Assembly (NCBI GenBank): GCA_902774155.1
Contig: CACYHF010000012.1
Coordinates: 1-64,000 of the forward strand
DNA length: 64,000 nucleotides
Source: an uncultured Bacteroidia bacterium
GTDB taxonomy: Bacteria > Bacteroidota > Bacteroidia > Bacteroidales > UBA932
Reading direction: 5' to 3'
Shown here: positions 26,969 through 36,176 of the stretch, in pieces
Numbering within the stretch: position 1 is the stretch's first letter
Layout: each line of letters starts with the position of its first letter
The notes under the pieces: model-generated
The model's database searches: none
What the model saw: only the letters and a program-made list of their open reading frames with translations
What the model was told of the DNA's origin: nothing
Translations under genes and position numbers: made by a program

Positions 26969-28584
26969 GGGACACCCATTTCAGCAGTTTGCTGAGATGA
27001 TGTCGAGGAGCTGAGCGACTTCGGGCTGCTCCTTGGTGTGGAGAAGGACTGACTTTCGCTTGCCATCGTAAGGGTTGACGTAGTCGATCTGGTATATCTT
27101 CTCAGCCAGGAAGCGTGCTTTGTCCAGCGATATCTTGGATCCGGCAGTTTTGAGGATGCGTTCCAACTCTAGCATGATTGTATAGGCGACAAAGCAGATA
27201 CAAACGTAGGCCTCGATTCTGTTGAAGAGTCGGTGATACATTAGACGGATGTCCAGATCGGTTTTGCAGAAGCGGAAGGCCCTCTCTATCATGAACAGGT
27301 ATCCGTATTCCTCGATGACTCTATCATCCGGCAAAAAGAGCTGTTGGTCGTGTATCCCTTGTAGCCGTCCAAGCGTTCATCTTTTGCGACCTTGTCGTAG
27401 TCGATCTTGATGGTGGCGTCGCCACTCATGGTAAGGAAGCGGTTGTACCCACGGTTGTTCAGCTTATCCTTCGTGAGTTTGTCCGTCCTGAAGCGCTTTT
27501 CAAGCCGTTTGAGGCCCCTCTCACGGTCAGCGGCATTCTTCCTTGCACGGGCATCGCTCATCGTCACAACCATACGCATGGTCTTGGTAAGCTGGATACT
27601 GGTACTCTGTCCGTTGGACAGTCCCAGCCTGGCAACCTTCTCCTTGAACTGCTCACTCTGAGAACGTATCCTTGCTCCAAGGATGTACTCGTAGCCGCCA
27701 TCTTCCAAGTCGCGGATGTTCTCCTTGCTCAGAAGACCGGCATCTGCCACGACAATGGGCTTAGGGAAGCCAAAGCGCTGCTGCAACTTCTCAATGATGG
27801 GGATCATCGTATGGCCTTCATAGGTGTTGCCGGGATGGATCTCGTACCCTATCGGATTACCACCGGGACCAACCAACAGGCCCAGAACAACCTGGGGATT
27901 GGCATTCTTACCATCCTTGGACCAGCCCGGGATACGGACGTCGTCCTCACGAGACTCAAAGTACATCGTTGTCGTGTCATAGAAGACTACGGCAACAGTG
28001 CCGCCAAGAACCCGTTTGGTTTGTTCGTAGGTTACCTGTTCAACGTCATGCTTGACATCATACGTTTTGGCTTTACGCTTAGTCCCAGGCCGCCAGCAAA
28101 GCTCGTCCAGATAGCGATATATCTTGTCCTCATCATAGTACTTGTTCATGAAGTAGGCCATGTAACGGAGCGTCTTTAGCTTGCTCCCAGGGCGATATAG
28201 CCGTGTTACTACGAGGCTCTTGAAAATATCGTTGTCAGACGTCCTGACAGCTCCAAAACCGATTTTGTCGAACAAACGGCCGTAGATGAGGTCGGGACCA
28301 ACCAGCCTGAGCTGGTCCTGCCCGATGCCAGCCATCATGGTATCATATTCGGCAGCACCCTCGGGGGCAAACAAGTCTTCGCCAAACTCGTGCTCATTGG
28401 CCCACTGCTTCGCTTTCTGCTCAAGTGATGCCAGCACCGCCTCGTCACGGCTGCTCCCGAACGACTTTTGGACACGGTACTTGCCGTCAACCTTAGCGAC
28501 GACTTGTATGGAACAGGTTCCGCTTTTGTTATGCTTCCGCCGGACAAACATACTGCGAAGGTAGCAATTTGACGCGGGACACCC
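26969..28584. mobile_element. IS1634-family insertion sequence (approximate ends)
   Basis: About 1.6 kb spanning one transposase gene read on the minus strand. GGGACACCC occurs at both edges (26969-26977 and 28576-28584). Read inward, the two ends share GGG-NNN-CCC-NNN-TCA, a weak inverted repeat. I could not define a clear target duplication. It sits between the convergent ends of the two fimbrial operons and disrupts neither recognised operon gene. Confidence 0.65.
26981..28551 (-). pseudogene. IS1634-type DDE transposase split by a -1 frameshift
   Basis: The first frame (28551 to 27289, 420 aa) carries the N-terminal region MFVRRKHNKSGT, the catalytic block VVFYDTTTMYF and the second Asp block IVVADAGLLS. 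It ends shortly after DGYKGYTTNSS. The rest, LPDDRVIEEYGYLFMIERAF (with the catalytic Glu) and IYQIDYVNPYDGKR, continues in the -1 frame to TGA at 26981. The switch point is TCTTTTTG on the minus strand near 27329-27336. Both halves are otherwise intact. This is either a single-base inactivation at a T5 run or a programmed -1 frameshift. Confidence 0.8.
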
Positions 28585-28764
28585 AAATTGAAGTTTGAAT
28601 CAGCCTCTCACGATGCTGAAAGGGCGAGTTTGGTCAGCAGACTGAAAAAGTGCGGAAAACAGGAAAACAATGACGAAGAAATGACAAGCTCTTGGGCTAC
28701 AAAAGCTGTTTATGGTATTCATTCTGGTTGGACGGATTATCAGCTCAAGGATGAGCCCGAATAG
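28585..28764 (+). other. Possible 3' remnant of a gene cut by the IS
   Basis: This frame is open from the IS edge to TAG 28762-28764 (about 59 residues, ending TDYQLKDEPE, with SSWATKAVYGIHSGWT before it). It has no good start of its own and I recognise no family. It could be the tail of a gene truncated by the insertion, or chance in the roughly 195-bp gap between the IS and the Mfa2-like gene. I see nothing else in this gap. Confidence 0.3.
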
Positions 28765-28779
28765 TTGAATCGTCAGATG

Positions 28780-29829
28780 CTATAACTCCACGTTGTATTC
28801 TTGACCGGGACTCCAGTCCAGCGTGACATTTACGGCAACAGTGTGATCCGAAGGAACCACTGAACCATTTTTCTTTGCCTTCACCCTGATAACTTTCAGT
28901 TCTCCGGCATGAAGGGCTTTTGTGACACCCAGTATTGTTTCTGTGATCGTATTGTCGGGAAGGGTCGCATAGACCTTGATTTGCCAGATGGGAGAATCGG
29001 CGTCCACAGTTACAAAAGGATCCTGGCTGTCAAAGACTGATTTGGTGTCTACCGGATTCCGGGAAGGGAAATGCACGGCAGCAAAGCAATACCCTCCGGA
29101 CTCCTCCAAGGATAACTCATCCATCCGGAATACGGGGGTATGATTAAAATAATACAGGCTGTCACATACGGAGAAATCCGTTGCAAAACCTGTTGCAAAC
29201 ATTTTTACGTCCCTGATATGGCTGTCTAATGTATCCACAACAATAGCTGTTGCGGAATTGACCATATACAAGTGAACGTTGAATTTCTGATCTTCGCCCT
29301 CCTGGATATCCATGGGTAGGCGGGCAGCGAAAAGACCGGTGGTGTGGGATGTAAGGGTGTCCCCTTCCATCTGATGCAGTTTTTCCCTATGGCACCAGTC
29401 CCCATCCCTTATCTCCACCATCGGGTTCTCCACAATATTGGCCAGGGCAGTATGCATATACTGGCGGATAGGGATGTAGAGGGTATAATTGGACTGGTTG
29501 GCATCCATGATATGCTCTTCATGGTGCAGCCGCAGAGAGTCTTCCACTACGTCGTAGAACGAAAGGTCTACGTCGTGGGCATAGTCGGTGAAAATGTTTT
29601 TAAAATAGTTACGGAGGGCCAGGGCCGCCGACAACTCCAGATCCGTACTGAGGGTGGTCTCCAGTTCAGTGGAAATTTCCGTACTGACATTGGTGACCAG
29701 TTTTAGTTCATAATCCAAGTTGTAGTCGGTTCCACAGTCACGTAAATCCTCGTCTACGAGCCCGCAGCCACAAACGGCTGCGAGCCCGAGAACAAGGAAT
29801 AGCGTATTTTTACTGACCCAGCGGAACAT
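28780..29829 (-). CDS. FimB/Mfa2-family fimbrial anchor subunit, lipoprotein
   Basis: 349 aa. Signal MFRWVSKNTLFLVLGLAAVC is followed by CGLVDEDLRDCGTDYNLDYE. The lipobox Cys and the xxEDLxxC start are the signature of Mfa2/FimB proteins, which anchor the fimbria to the outer membrane and limit its length in Porphyromonas gingivalis. The body has two beta domains (YTLYIPIRQYMHT, VHLYMVNSATAIVV, and the end strand HTVAVNVTLDWSPGQEYNVEL in part). It overlaps the upstream major-subunit gene by 20 bp and is the last gene of the minus operon. Confidence 0.82.
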   Translation of the reverse strand: MFRWVSKNTLFLVLGLAAVCGCGLVDEDLRDCGTDYNLDYELKLVTNVSTEISTELETTLSTDLELSAALALRNYFKNIFTDYAHDVDLSFYDVVEDSLRLHHEEHIMDANQSNYTLYIPIRQYMHTALANIVENPMVEIRDGDWCHREKLHQMEGDTLTSHTTGLFAARLPMDIQEGEDQKFNVHLYMVNSATAIVVDTLDSHIRDVKMFATGFATDFSVCDSLYYFNHTPVFRMDELSLEESGGYCFAAVHFPSRNPVDTKSVFDSQDPFVTVDADSPIWQIKVYATLPDNTITETILGVTKALHAGELKVIRVKAKKNGSVVPSDHTVAVNVTLDWSPGQEYNVEL

Positions 29830-32251
29830 CTTCGAACGTTAGGCCGGCTTCCCAATTCAAATCTACATCAAGACCCAGGGAAATGGATGAAGAACGAAGA
29901 TCAGGAACGGTAAGATATGCGGACTTGAGAGAATTCGCATTTATGCTGAATGTGGCCGTGGTCTTGTGATCCTGAATGAACACGCGAGTAATTTTCATGG
30001 GAGTTCCATCGGCATAATACGGAGGAATAACATGACCATCGTTTCTACCACCGTCTGCTGCAGCCGGTCCCCACTTGATAGCGCTTATGCTTTCTGCTTT
30101 TGCTCCCAACGGCTTCAAGGTACCAATCAGGTAAAAATAACCACCCTTCTTGATCAGGTTATAGTTTCCATAGAAATCATCACCGTTGTTACGGAACTCC
30201 AGGGCAACACTCACATTATCCTGAACAGTTGAATCATCAAAAATACCATCGGTTTGAGTGGTCCACTTGAAGTTGTCGAATACCAATGTATAATTGGGAG
30301 AGGAAGTACTACCAAAAGCCGGAATTGTCCGGGCGCTCGGTTCTATGGCTTTGTCATACAAGAAACCATAGACCATCTTTTTATCTGCAATTCCATTTTC
30401 ATTCACTTCGTAGTAAGGCAGATAGTCCCAACCTACATTCTGGCTCACGCCACCGATAACCAAACCGGTAAAGGTGAAGGTAGTTGCATCCACGGTAATC
30501 TGCTGATTGGGTTCGAAATCATCCGGGAGGCTAGGATTGAGAATTTTGGCCACCGCGTGCCGATTATCTTCCAGAGTAGCGGCACCATATTTAATCTTGG
30601 TTTCCAATACAGCCAGACCGTAGTTGATTTCATTCTGCATGGCAACTGCACGAGTGGAAGATTCCACAACACCTGCCGCCCCCGATTTCCAGTTGTCGGA
30701 TGTCCATTTGGTGGAACCAACCCAATCATCGGCAGCTGCATAACTGCCGAGACCCCGTTTTTCAGTATCGTTCACACGAATGGCACTGTTGCCAAAGTAC
30801 AGCAGTTCCGGCGGATAATAATAGTTGGTCGCGTTGTAGCTTCCCGCCGTACCCATCTTGGAGGTATCGAAAGACTGGGGATAATACAGGACTTTATGCT
30901 TCGTGTCATAGGACATATACGCAGCGCCTCTGGGAAGGTTGAAGTTAAAGGGGAATTCCGACAGAAGCTTATTGTCGTTACCAACAAGAGCAGAAAGAGC
31001 ACTCATTTCTTCCGCTGTGGGTCTAATAGCGTTGTACGGGGGTTCGGAAGTAGAATCATCTACATCCTCTGCAGCCCACCACTTTGCAATGGAACCATTC
31101 GCCCAGGTACCACCACCACTTAAATGGCTGATAATATCCGCAGTATTCTTATAACCGGTGATCTTCACCGCGCCACCATCCTCAGGAATTGAGCTCGTAA
31201 AGTAATACGTTAATTCATTAGATATATTCTCTGCAAAATATTTGGCGACAGCCTCGGGACCACTTGCGGGAGTTGCACAACGAACTGCATTTACCACGGT
31301 CCAAAGGTCTTGCATGATAAGCAGCACTTCATTACCGGCCGATGCACGGAGTTCACCAGTAGAAATGGTGGTCATCTGCTGGTACAGAGAACGTAGTTTC
31401 AATTCCAGGGAGTACTGGACATGGGAAGGATGTACCGGGCTCATTGCGCTCTCTCCGGCATACGCACTCCAACTGAATTCGGGGTAACTGAAGCCACCCG
31501 TTGCATCGGGATTATAATCACCCGGATCAGCATTAAACGCATAGCCATAAGCTGTAGCAGATAGAGCCTCGTGCGTTCCATGTGAAGCCTTAACGTCCAT
31601 ATTCATGATAACATTCACGATACTCTGGAGCAAAACCTCGGCGTCCAAAAATTTCTTGACCAGGTTAGGCTCTTCCGTGGTATTGGCCATACGGATACCC
31701 AGGCGGAAGTTGGCACTTCCTTTTTCCTTAACAATGGAATAGTTGTCCAGGTGACCGAAAATATCCCGCTCATTCATGCCATAATAATCGCCCTCTTCAG
31801 TACGGTCATATTGGGAAATATCACCTTTCGGAGCCTTTGCATAGAACAGAAGCGTATTGGTGGTCAAAGGAAGCTGCACTTCCATAACCCGGGCTTTGTG
31901 ACTAGAATATTCACCCTTATTCAGCACATCGGACAGATCAATAACAGTTGACGCATCTTGGTCTTTAGCAAGATGCTTACCGTTAGTGGATTGGGTAAGA
32001 GGAAGCAGGAATGCATCGTTAATGCCACGAAACGCGACACCTGTTGCAGTTGGTTCTTGTGTCACCTTACCGTCCTGTTTCGTGGTCGGAGTGGAACTGC
32101 CGGTAGAAACGTTCAAGATAAACTGGGTTTTAACCGCTTCTTCACCGTTGTTGTGGTTGATCTCCCCAACCACCTCCCTTTGGCAGCCTACTGCTGCCAT
32201 AAGGGCAACTGAGCCCAAAAGGGCAATTTTTGTTAAATTAGTCATAAGCAT
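29810..32251 (-). CDS. Large fimbrial lipoprotein, candidate major subunit
   Basis: 813 aa. Signal MTNLTKIALLGSVALMAAVGC ends in a lipobox. The first Met is at 32251 and a second, equally plausible, at 32245. It is a paralogue of the protein at 17587-19308 (shared FRGI, YPP-L-YYGNS, VPDLR motifs) with an extra roughly 200-residue helical segment (about 190-380). It sits between the DUF3575/OmpA-like gene and the Mfa2-like anchor gene, the usual place of the structural subunit. The start overlaps the stop of a small upstream ORF by one base. The assignment as major subunit rests on position and size, not on a recognised fimbrillin signature. Confidence 0.72.
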   Translation of the reverse strand: MLMTNLTKIALLGSVALMAAVGCQREVVGEINHNNGEEAVKTQFILNVSTGSSTPTTKQDGKVTQEPTATGVAFRGINDAFLLPLTQSTNGKHLAKDQDASTVIDLSDVLNKGEYSSHKARVMEVQLPLTTNTLLFYAKAPKGDISQYDRTEEGDYYGMNERDIFGHLDNYSIVKEKGSANFRLGIRMANTTEEPNLVKKFLDAEVLLQSIVNVIMNMDVKASHGTHEALSATAYGYAFNADPGDYNPDATGGFSYPEFSWSAYAGESAMSPVHPSHVQYSLELKLRSLYQQMTTISTGELRASAGNEVLLIMQDLWTVVNAVRCATPASGPEAVAKYFAENISNELTYYFTSSIPEDGGAVKITGYKNTADIISHLSGGGTWANGSIAKWWAAEDVDDSTSEPPYNAIRPTAEEMSALSALVGNDNKLLSEFPFNFNLPRGAAYMSYDTKHKVLYYPQSFDTSKMGTAGSYNATNYYYPPELLYFGNSAIRVNDTEKRGLGSYAAADDWVGSTKWTSDNWKSGAAGVVESSTRAVAMQNEINYGLAVLETKIKYGAATLEDNRHAVAKILNPSLPDDFEPNQQITVDATTFTFTGLVIGGVSQNVGWDYLPYYEVNENGIADKKMVYGFLYDKAIEPSARTIPAFGSTSSPNYTLVFDNFKWTTQTDGIFDDSTVQDNVSVALEFRNNGDDFYGNYNLIKKGGYFYLIGTLKPLGAKAESISAIKWGPAAADGGRNDGHVIPPYYADGTPMKITRVFIQDHKTTATFSINANSLKSAYLTVPDLRSSSISLGLDVDLNWEAGLTFEDVPLGQ

Positions 32252-32439
32252 TAAAGTTTTGAGTTTAAATTATATTGTTTCAATTCTTCCAAATAATTTT
32301 CATAGGCCTTCCGGGCTTGTTCGTAGGCGTCCAGTTTCTGGAAGTAGTCGAACAGCGCCGCACTGCGAGAGTCTTTCTTCACGGTTTCTGCCAGTGCGCG
32401 GGCCAGAGTAATATTCCCTTCCTCAGGGGACATAGTCAT
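32251..32439 (-). CDS. Small helical protein, unknown
   Basis: 62 aa, MTMSPEEGNITLARALAETV at the start and KAYENYLEELKQYNLNSKL at the end. It is predicted all-helical, with no signal peptide. It overlaps the DUF3575/OmpA-like gene by 17 bp at its start and the next gene by 1 bp at its stop, which is the spacing of a real coupled gene. I recognise no family. It could also be a detached C-terminal piece of the upstream protein. Confidence 0.5.
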   Translation of the reverse strand: MTMSPEEGNITLARALAETVKKDSRSAALFDYFQKLDAYEQARKAYENYLEELKQYNLNSKL

Positions 32440-33796
32440 AATACACGCGGATGTAACCGGAATTCCGGAGATCTGCCAGGACGTTGTCGCGCAGTTTTGC
32501 GTACACGTTACCGTTCTCCAGGGCCTTCAGGGCCTTTTCCCGGCGGGAAGGATCGGCCTCATTGTCCAGGATATCCAGCACCTTCTGCAGCTGGGTTTGG
32601 CTCAGGCCCGCGCCGCCGCCGGCCAGGTATAAATCGTTCACTACGTCGCGGAATTCGGTCCAGGCTTCTGCGCCACTCACAGTTTCGAACAACTGATCCG
32701 GCACGGCCAACTGATCCTGAATATAGGTTTGCAGTGCTTGCGCACGCGCCTGTGCCAGTTCCGCATTCTTGGAACGGGAGCCCTCCACGGAGGCCAGACC
32801 CACAATCTGGATGCGCGAGACGGCGCTGGTAGAATCGGCCAGAATACTGGAGGTGATGTGCATAATCTCATCCAGCACGGGGCCGTTGTCCCGTGTGCGA
32901 TCCTTCTCCGTGAAACTGCGCTTGAGCTGGGACTGTCCCAGTTCGAAGAACACATACAAGGCCCCTTCCTCCTTGCGCAGGATGCGGTCCGGCGTATAGG
33001 GCCGATAATCCGAGGAAGGCCGCAGCACGGCGTGCTGCTTGGCCAGTTGCCCGGCCTTGCCACGCCATTCCTCTACGTGGGGGATGGTATTGTCCACCGG
33101 AATGGGTTCCGGAACCGGAGCGGGCGGAAGGATTTCTTCCAGTACTTCCTCCCGCTTGCGCTTGACGTCGAAGGCCAGGTTCACGCCCAGTTTGGGCACC
33201 AGCACCACGCCGCGGGATTCGCCCACCTGGGCACCGCAGTGTTCACACTCGAACACGCCGGCGGCATGATAGCCCACGGCCACACCTCCTTCCACTTCCA
33301 CGCGCCAGCGGCTGTCCTTGAGCCGCCAGGCATAACCGCCGAAGAGGCCCAGGCCCCATAAATCTCCCTGCAGCCGGTGATCCCGCACCTGGGGATACAG
33401 GCCGAAGGGGAAGGTTATCTGGCCCACATTGAAATGGGTATAGAGAATGTCGGTCCCTATAAAAGCGCCTTCGAATACTTTGCCTTTTTTCTTGTCAAAT
33501 TCGTCGAAATAGAAGCGCAGCTCCGGCGCCACCACGAAGTTCCGCCAATGGACGGGGTTCTGTACATCCCAATCCCAGGCCAGCCAGCGGGGCCAGCTCT
33601 TGAGACCCACGTTGCCACCCAGGGTGAAATGCCGGCTTAGCTGGAATTCAACACCCAGATTGGGTTCGGCCAGACCGTCCCAAAGCAGGTTGGTGCGAAC
33701 AGAAATATCTTGCGCTTTGGCATCAAAGCAAATCGCAGAAACTGTCAGCAAAATGGCTGACAGGAGAAGCTTCCATGTGTTTAAGATCCTTGGCAT
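32423..33796 (-). CDS. DUF3575 outer-membrane protein with OmpA-like C-terminus
   Basis: 457 aa from MPRILNTWKLLLSAILLTVS. The signal peptide ends near AKAQ. The N-terminal DUF3575 beta-barrel-like region begins DISVRTNLLWDGLAEPNLG and contains WRNFVVAPELRFYF and GLGLFGGYAWRLKD. The C-terminal OmpA-like part has IQIVGLASVEGSRSKNAELA and QARAQALQTYI, suited to peptidoglycan contact. Genes of this type routinely head Bacteroidales fimbrial operons. A longer frame from 33856 adds an implausible second hydrophobic stretch. TATCTTTG on the minus strand (33810-33817) lies 10 nt upstream of the neighbouring ATG at 33799. Confidence 0.85.
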   Translation of the reverse strand: MPRILNTWKLLLSAILLTVSAICFDAKAQDISVRTNLLWDGLAEPNLGVEFQLSRHFTLGGNVGLKSWPRWLAWDWDVQNPVHWRNFVVAPELRFYFDEFDKKKGKVFEGAFIGTDILYTHFNVGQITFPFGLYPQVRDHRLQGDLWGLGLFGGYAWRLKDSRWRVEVEGGVAVGYHAAGVFECEHCGAQVGESRGVVLVPKLGVNLAFDVKRKREEVLEEILPPAPVPEPIPVDNTIPHVEEWRGKAGQLAKQHAVLRPSSDYRPYTPDRILRKEEGALYVFFELGQSQLKRSFTEKDRTRDNGPVLDEIMHITSSILADSTSAVSRIQIVGLASVEGSRSKNAELAQARAQALQTYIQDQLAVPDQLFETVSGAEAWTEFRDVVNDLYLAGGGAGLSQTQLQKVLDILDNEADPSRREKALKALENGNVYAKLRDNVLADLRNSGYIRVYYDYVP

Positions 33797-33845
33797 CATA
33801 ATTAGCAGACAAAGATACACAATACAGATGCATATACGCGCGTGT

Positions 33846-33909
33846 GTATGTTTCAAAATTTGAATTTTCGTGGCCTATTTCGGGATTTTTTATTAATTTT
33901 GAAACATAC
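33846..33909. promoter_or_regulatory. Perfect 15-bp inverted repeat between divergent regulator and fimbrial operon
   Basis: GTATGTTTCAAAATT (33846-33860) and AATTTTGAAACATAC (33895-33909) are exact inverse copies separated by 34 bp. The right arm contains the -7 box TAATTTTG (33894-33901) for the AraC-type gene. Next to the left arm lies an imperfect palindrome CATATACGCGCGTGTGTATG (33831-33850). The position suits an operator looping across both promoters; an invertible switch is possible but the spacer is short. Confidence 0.65.
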
Positions 33910-33923
33910 TTCCGTTTAGAACC

Positions 33924-35039
33924 ATGGAAAAAACCTATTTGCTGGCCCTGATTGCCACCACCATAGAAATGTCCTTGTGTCTGGTTAACGCACGCCAATT
34001 ATGGCGTCTGCGGAACCTTCCCCACGACCGTTCGCGCCGAATGCTCATCCAGGGAAACATCCTCTGCGGCCTGTTGGCTTTGTGGTTTCTGGTAATGAAT
34101 TTTCTCTCCGACCACCACCAATTAACAACTCCGGTCTTGAACCCCTGGGTAGCCTATAGTTATATGGTTATGAACGTTGTCATGACCCTCTATCCCATTT
34201 CTGTGATCCAGCCGGAATGGCTTTCCCTCCGCAGGTCCTTCTACCTGTTCCTGCCCACCCTGATCCTGGGCCTGGGCTGTCTCTTTTTTACAGGCCGATG
34301 GACTCCGCTGGCCACCCCTGCCGATATCTGGCGCCACGTCTGGGCACCGGACGTATTGCTTAGACTGGTCATTTTATTCCTCATGCTGCCCTACTGCTTT
34401 ATCATCCTGCGTTTTCCACGCAACTATAAAAGCAGTAGTGCCTCCTTCTGGTGGATTCTCAATTATTCCGGCGGCCTGCTCATCATCTGTTTGGCGCATA
34501 TAGCACTCATGCTCACCAATCACATCTGGCTCATTATTACCCTACCCATGCTCGTGGCCACCTTCTTCCTCATCTCCACGGAATACGAGTTGGAAGAACG
34601 CCTCCTTCCCACTCTCCAGCCAGAAGTGCAGCCTTTGGCCACCGATTCCACCCCGCTCCCGGAAGCGGAATCCACGCCCAAGACGGAGCCCGAAATAACC
34701 GAAACAGACCTCTGGGAAAAGGTTTGTTACTACATGGACCAGGAAAAAGTATGGAAAGACCCGGACCTCACCCTGGTTTCGCTGTCGCGGCTCTGCGCCA
34801 CCAACGTCACCTATCTTAACCGCGTAATCCAGGATGAAACCGGCAGCGGCTTCAAGGAGATGGTGAACAAAAAAAGGGTGGCCGATGTAGCCACCCAGTT
34901 GGAGCAAAATGCGGATGTGGATATACTGGCCGCCTTCTTCAATGCCGGTTACCGTTCCCGCACCACAGCCTGGCGCAATTTCAAGGAAATTACCGGTCAA
35001 TCCCCTACCGAATACAAGCAGGGGCTGAAGCAAGGCTGA
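33924..35039 (+). CDS. Membrane-anchored AraC-family transcriptional regulator
   Basis: 371 aa. About six or seven hydrophobic segments fill the first 220 residues (YLLALIATTIEMSLCL, LILGLGCLFF, LLRLVILFLMLPYCFIIL, IWLIITLPMLVATFFLI). A Pro/Glu-rich linker follows (EVQPLATDSTPLPEAESTPK), then an AraC/XylS HTH domain (DLTLVSLSRLCATNVTYLNR, FFNAGYRSRTTAWRNFKEIT, GQSPTEY). This layout is known for Bacteroidales regulators of capsule and fimbriae. It is transcribed divergently from the DUF3575 operon across the 15-bp inverted repeat and probably controls it in response to a membrane signal. Confidence 0.88.
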   Translation: MEKTYLLALIATTIEMSLCLVNARQLWRLRNLPHDRSRRMLIQGNILCGLLALWFLVMNFLSDHHQLTTPVLNPWVAYSYMVMNVVMTLYPISVIQPEWLSLRRSFYLFLPTLILGLGCLFFTGRWTPLATPADIWRHVWAPDVLLRLVILFLMLPYCFIILRFPRNYKSSSASFWWILNYSGGLLIICLAHIALMLTNHIWLIITLPMLVATFFLISTEYELEERLLPTLQPEVQPLATDSTPLPEAESTPKTEPEITETDLWEKVCYYMDQEKVWKDPDLTLVSLSRLCATNVTYLNRVIQDETGSGFKEMVNKKRVADVATQLEQNADVDILAAFFNAGYRSRTTAWRNFKEITGQSPTEYKQGLKQG

Positions 35040-36176
35040 TTATTGAGCCAGCAGAAGCTTTAGGATCTTCTGGGCCACTTGTTCGTTGCCCTGTACACCC
35101 ATGAAATCCTGGGCGTGAGGACCGTAGGCGAAGATGGGAACAGGCGTGGCGGTGTGCCAGGTGCTCACGTACAGGCCTTCTTCGTTGCCCTTTTTGGGAT
35201 CGCCGTTCAGGACCACCATACCGCCGGTTTCATGGTCGGCCGAAATCACCACCAAGGTGTTGCCGTCTTCATCGGCAAATTTGATGGCCTCGGCGATGGC
35301 CTGGTCGAAGTCCAGCAGCTCCTTCACGGCGCTGGGGAAGTCGTTGCCGTGGCAGGCTTTGTCGATGCGGGCACCCTCCACCATCAGGAAGAAGCCCTTG
35401 CCGTCCTTGGCACGCTGGTGCAGGAAGTCAATGGCCTGACGCGTGGCGTTGGGCAGGAAGTCCTGACGGCCCTTCACGATGTAACCGGTTTCCACGGCGG
35501 GCGGGAGCACGCCTACGCGGTCGGCCGCCTGAATCTTAGGATCGTCCAGGGAGTTCACCACGGTAAACACCTTATTGATGGCCTTTTGCGTTTCCAGCGG
35601 ACGGGCCTCGAACACTTCCTTGCTGCCGGCGGCGAAGTACTTGAGCACGCTGGAGGGGAGATCGGCCCAGATCTCATCGGTCATACCGCGCTGGGGCTGA
35701 TGGGCGAAGAAGGCCGCCGGGGTGGCGCCGTTCAGGTCGTCGGTGGAGACCACGCCGGAGATGATACCGCTTTTGATGACACGTTCCGGAATATTGGGCT
35801 GCGGGCGCTTTTTCACATCCACGCCCACGGCGCCGTTATAGGTCTTGTAACCGCTGGAATACGCAGTGCCGGAAGCGGCCGAATCCGTGGTGAAGGCATC
35901 GGCGCTTTTGGTGGTAACCCAACCCATATACTTCAGATTGGCATAGGTAAGCTCCTCATTGTTGGCAAAATAGCCGGCCGCAATCTGCGCCAGACCCGTG
36001 CCGTCGCCAATCATCAGGATTACATTCATCGGCCGATAATCGGCGCCGTCCGAGGAGTAAGTGGGATGATAAGAGCCCTGGGCGGGAACGCCTTCGATGG
36101 AGCCCTTCACGATGTTCTGCGCATTCAGCTGGAATGCGGCCACGGCTGCCAGAGCCAGGATCAGGATCTTTTTCAT
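35040..36176 (-). CDS. phoA: Alkaline phosphatase
   Basis: 378 aa, exported (signal MKKILILALAAVAAFQLNAQ). PhoA-superfamily motifs are complete: LMIGDGTG (54-61), TTDSAASGTA with nucleophile Ser99, the metal-binding region DHETGG, and WHTATPVPIFA near the C-terminus. It hydrolyses phosphomonoesters in the periplasm to release phosphate. The length is shorter than E. coli PhoA but normal for the compact Bacteroidetes group. It starts inside the PrsW-like gene (ATGA, 4 bp), so it is translated from the same message. The stop abuts that of the convergent AraC-type gene. Confidence 0.93.
   Translation of the reverse strand: MKKILILALAAVAAFQLNAQNIVKGSIEGVPAQGSYHPTYSSDGADYRPMNVILMIGDGTGLAQIAAGYFANNEELTYANLKYMGWVTTKSADAFTTDSAASGTAYSSGYKTYNGAVGVDVKKRPQPNIPERVIKSGIISGVVSTDDLNGATPAAFFAHQPQRGMTDEIWADLPSSVLKYFAAGSKEVFEARPLETQKAINKVFTVVNSLDDPKIQAADRVGVLPPAVETGYIVKGRQDFLPNATRQAIDFLHQRAKDGKGFFLMVEGARIDKACHGNDFPSAVKELLDFDQAIAEAIKFADEDGNTLVVISADHETGGMVVLNGDPKKGNEEGLYVSTWHTATPVPIFAYGPHAQDFMGVQGNEQVAQKILKLLLAQ

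Noticed and set aside
26969..28584. GGGACACCC at both IS edges as a 9-bp target duplication or attachment site
   Set aside because: The copies look to be part of weak inverted ends (GGG-NNN-CCC-NNN-TCA); no longer flanking duplication is visible, so a target duplication cannot be claimed.
33846..33909. Claiming a proven invertible promoter
   Set aside because: The spacer is only 34 bp, shorter than known Bacteroidales invertons, and no invertase gene is nearby; an operator explanation is at least as good.
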